Shown here: piece after piece, positions 62,035-64,000 of the stretch
How positions within the stretch are numbered: the first letter of the stretch is position 1
How the letters are laid out: the number at the start of each line of letters is the position of its first letter
NCBI RefSeq assembly: GCF_002934365.1
Contig: NZ_PTIY01000011.1
Location: forward strand, 1-64,000
DNA from: Methylobacter tundripaludum
GTDB taxonomy: Bacteria; Pseudomonadota; Gammaproteobacteria; Methylococcales; Methylomonadaceae
Length of the DNA stretch: 64,000 bases
Reading direction: 5' to 3'
Notes under the pieces: model-generated
The model's database searches: none
The model's input: only the letters and a program-made list of their open reading frames with translations
What the model was told of the DNA's origin: nothing
Made by a program: the position numbers and the translations under genes

Positions 62035-62410
62035 TTATTTAATATGTTTATACGTGGTGGTGCAGTAGAAAGACACCAAGGTTTCCGAGAATATCACTCT
62101 CAAAGGTTCAGGCGCATATACAAATCTTGATCACGTCTATCGGATGGGGCGTTTTCGCAAAGCCCAGTGAGTCTTGTCTTTTGGAAATTAACAAAAAAGC
62201 GGGGAATAAGCCAGCGCTATTAACTCGCGCGGTGTCGATAGGGGTTGCCCCTGCGCCACGGTGACAGGTTCGTAAAGCTGTAAGGCGGTTTCGCGACAGC
62301 AAACCGCCATAGCCGGGAAGAGCTAATCTGATTCTCGCTCGGATTGTTTCAAGCGGTTTTATTATCCGTTGTATTTAGTCTTGTGCGGTGATTGCGGTAG
62401 CCGCCACGTT
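62035..62410. other. Intergenic region between two toxin-antitoxin pairs
   Basis: 376 bases with no supported gene. A hairpin ggcggttt...aaaccgcc (about 62283-62308) is present. The short open frame on the minus strand at 62108-62302 shows no recognisable protein features. Confidence 0.5.
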
Positions 62411-62788
62411 TTACTTTTTAATAACCAGCACATCATCAAGATAATCCCGAAACACCGCATCGTAAGTCACAATACATAGCTTCTCGTACTTGGCTTGGGC
62501 AATCAACAATCGATCGAACGGGTCTTTATGACGATCATCCAGTTCGAGAACGGTTTGGGCATGGTAAGGCGTGATATTCAGCCATTGAAAACCTTGCGCT
62601 TCAATATCTTCGGCGATGTGTTCCGAGGGCAAGGGCATTTTACCCAAGCCGTTTTTGATCGCCATTTCCCAGACCGTAACAGAACTGACCAATGCGCCTT
62701 CAGCCTGAATCCGCTCGATGATCGGGCGGTCCTTGATTTCGCCCATCAGCCAGTCGTAAACAATGCAGGTATCAAGCAGCAGGCGCAT
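62411..62788 (-). CDS. PIN-domain toxin (type II, second pair)
   Basis: 125 residues. RLLLDTCIVYDWLMG (first Asp), VTVWEMAIKNGLGKM (Glu), KDPFDRLLIAQAKYEKLCIV (Asp pair) and TYDAVFRDY (last Asp). This 'DTC..W' and 'HKDPFDRLLIAQA' group is usually paired with Phd/YefM antitoxins, as here; the antitoxin gene overlaps its start by 17 bases. Confidence 0.9.
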   Translation of the reverse strand: MRLLLDTCIVYDWLMGEIKDRPIIERIQAEGALVSSVTVWEMAIKNGLGKMPLPSEHIAEDIEAQGFQWLNITPYHAQTVLELDDRHKDPFDRLLIAQAKYEKLCIVTYDAVFRDYLDDVLVIKK

Positions 62789-63023
62789 TGTTGCTATCGG
62801 TGAATAATTGTTCTACTTCGGCGTTGGTTGCGGCGGAATTCCAGTCCGCCGCATAAGCGGCCCGGCCTTTCCAGGCACCGGGGGGAGCGACTTTGTTGGC
62901 CGTATATTTAACAAGTTTGGCGACGGGGACGCCGTTACGGGCGATCACGACTTCCTCATCTCTCTCGGCGGCAACGATGAGGCTGGACAAGTTGTTTTTG
63001 GCTTCGAGTATGTTGACTTGCAT
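62772..63023 (-). CDS. Phd/YefM-type antitoxin
   Basis: 83 residues from the ATG at 63023 (an upstream in-frame GTG is less likely). The DNA-binding N-terminus reads MQVNILEAKNNLSSLIVAAE, then EEVVIARNGVPVAKLVKY, the Phd core. The C-terminal tail with WNSAATNAEVEQLF would block the PIN toxin. It probably represses its own operon. Confidence 0.9.
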   Translation of the reverse strand: MQVNILEAKNNLSSLIVAAERDEEVVIARNGVPVAKLVKYTANKVAPPGAWKGRAAYAADWNSAATNAEVEQLFTDSNNAPAA

Positions 63024-63162
63024 CGAGGACACCGGGGCTAAATTGGCTAATGCTAGCCAACTTAATTGAGTCCGCCTTTATTGTCAAGAGAACGCTTCTT
63101 CTGTGGCGTTTGTAGGCGCGGATAAATCCGCACCTACAAACGCTCAAGTTATTACGAGTCAA

Positions 63163-63384
63163 TTACCCTGACGCCTGACTCATCGCGCGAATGGCATCGG
63201 TGGTGACGGCTTGTCCGCCGACGCCCCATTGGCCCGAAGCGACATCCTCGATGATCACCCAGGTGACCGGTCTTAAGCCTTCGCCCTCTACCGAGACGAT
63301 CGCATCGGTGACCTTGCTGATGATTTCCTGTTTTTGTTGTAGCGATAAATATCCGCCGATACCTTTGATTTGTACGAGTGGCAT
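63163..63384 (-). CDS. 4-oxalocrotonate tautomerase-family enzyme
   Basis: 73 residues starting MPLVQIK, so after Met removal Pro1 is the catalytic base. The rest (LSLQQKQEIISKVTDAIVSV, RPVTWVIIEDVASGQWGVGG) matches the small-subunit tautomerase fold. It would isomerise enol/keto acids; the substrate is unknown. It follows an isochorismatase-family gene by 50 bases on the same strand. Confidence 0.9.
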   Translation of the reverse strand: MPLVQIKGIGGYLSLQQKQEIISKVTDAIVSVEGEGLRPVTWVIIEDVASGQWGVGGQAVTTDAIRAMSQASG

Positions 63385-63434
63385 GGTGTTTCTCCTGTCA
63401 AAATGATTGTGGTTGTGTTGTTAAACGCGTATTT

Positions 63435-64000
63435 TTACTGGCCGCAGGATGAGCCGGGACTGGTAACGCAGCATGATCCTGCGGCCTGCTCAAGAAATTC
63501 CCGCTGCGTCACCGGCAAGGAAAACATCGGCCAGTTGTTCTCGACGGAAATGCGGTACTGCTCGAGACCGATGGTCGCGCTGGCGTCGGTGATGCCGAAC
63601 ACCCGGTAGCCTTTGTCGTAAGCGGAACGCATTGTGGATTCGATGCAGATATTGGTCAGCTGGCCCGCAAGCGCTATGGTGGTGATGCCGTGGGCGCGCA
63701 ATACGAAGTCGAGGTTGGTTCCGGCGAACGCATCGATGCTGGATTTTCCGTCGATAACAATATCGCTGTCCCGGCGGTCGATGACCGGTGCGATTTCGCT
63801 GCCCCAAGTCTTCTTGACCAAAGCGCCCGCATCTTTCACCGTTGCCATGATGCCGTAAGGCGCATGGCCCATCTCCCGGTAATCGGGGGAAAATTGGATC
63901 GGCGTATGCACGATCAGCATGCCTTGTTCGCGCGCACCGTTGATCAGCCGGTTAAGATTGGCGATGACTTGGTGTTTTTCGAGCACGGGTTTCAAGAGCG
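63435..64000 (-). CDS. Isochorismatase-family cysteine hydrolase, N-terminus missing (window edge)
   Basis: At least 186 residues, continuing past base 64000; the frame has no proper start inside the window. ANLNRLINGAREQGMLIVHT leads the visible part, then KKTWGSEIAPVIDRRDSDIV and IDGKSSIDAFAGTNLDFVLR. The nucleophilic Cys is in LTNICIESTMRSAYDKGYRV. The family hydrolyses amides such as nicotinamide, ureides or isochorismate. A Cys-rich tail (SCCVTSPGSSCGQ) is unusual. Confidence 0.87.
   Translation of the reverse strand, partial: LLKPVLEKHQVIANLNRLINGAREQGMLIVHTPIQFSPDYREMGHAPYGIMATVKDAGALVKKTWGSEIAPVIDRRDSDIVIDGKSSIDAFAGTNLDFVLRAHGITTIALAGQLTNICIESTMRSAYDKGYRVFGITDASATIGLEQYRISVENNWPMFSLPVTQREFLEQAAGSCCVTSPGSSCGQ

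Noticed and set aside
62108-62302. 64-codon minus-strand open frame between the two PIN toxin pairs
   Set aside because: No ribosome-binding site, domain or similarity visible, and it overlaps a hairpin region.

Overview
The window reads as a chromosomal segment of a Gammaproteobacterium of moderate GC content. The basis is a hisB-hisH-hisA-hisF-hisI-hisE-tatA-tatB-tatC block, a TonB/ExbBD plus RND export set and an Hvf/bufferin operon. A gammaproteobacterial methanotroph (Methylococcales) would fit the overall content, but no diagnostic methane gene lies here, so that is only a suggestion. No rRNA, tRNA, CRISPR array or intact insertion sequence was found.

Layout. 1-7.4 kb: end of tonB, exbB, exbD, then an outer-membrane factor, periplasmic adaptor and RND pump. 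7.7-9.2 kb: a histidine kinase with an ethylene-receptor-like membrane domain. 9.2-20 kb: cell-wall and housekeeping genes (L,D-transpeptidase, TSUP permease, cytosine deaminase, NDH-2, ABC-F ATPase, stress protein, cold-shock protein) plus an AT-rich FRG-domain gene. 20.3-25.3 kb: the his-tat operon on the minus strand. 25.9-28.5 kb: a DUF342 protein, a DUF1289 protein and a SemiSWEET.

28.5-42 kb is the most interesting part. An arsenite-methyltransferase-like gene is followed by an ECF sigma factor, a zinc-finger anti-sigma and a GDCCVxC protein. Next comes a RiPP metallophore operon: a Cys-repeat precursor (HvfA/bufferin), an AhpD-like protein, MNIO enzyme HvfB, HvfC and DoxX. This runs with almost no gap into a phosphate (arsenate?) permease. 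An arsenosugar-type operon follows: DUF547, TVP38, Mer-like flavoprotein, radical SAM ArsS, a second ArsM and an HD-GYP protein. Three transcription units here share a motif, TGTAAGG - 15/16 nt - CGACT, that looks like an ECF promoter. I infer one sigma factor tying RiPP and organoarsenical functions into one regulon.

42-51.3 kb (minus strand): cupin, GST, a degenerate GGDEF protein, NrtS-like and DUF1348 genes, then the complete seven-gene Nit1C cluster (nitrilase, radical SAM, GNAT, AIR-synthase-like, flavoprotein and two small proteins). This cluster is known from nitrogen-starvation and cyanide-assimilation work. Its leader holds a strong intrinsic terminator just before the first gene, and a MocR-type regulator is divergent from it. 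53-58 kb: a second oxidative/detoxification set (DUF1348, GST, flavin reductase fusion, AhpD-like protein, LysR), bracketed by inverted repeats and by a decayed copy of the MocR gene tail. 58.3-63 kb: a defence-like group with a 999-residue LRR-Roco-TIR protein and two PIN-domain toxin-antitoxin pairs. The right edge has a 4-oxalocrotonate tautomerase and a truncated isochorismatase-family hydrolase.

Many intergenic gaps carry short palindromic repeats of at least two families: an 'accATGAAG...cttCATggt' family (five copies) and a 'gttccca/tgggaac' family (six copies). One repeat-like sequence appears to have extended the nitrilase reading frame.
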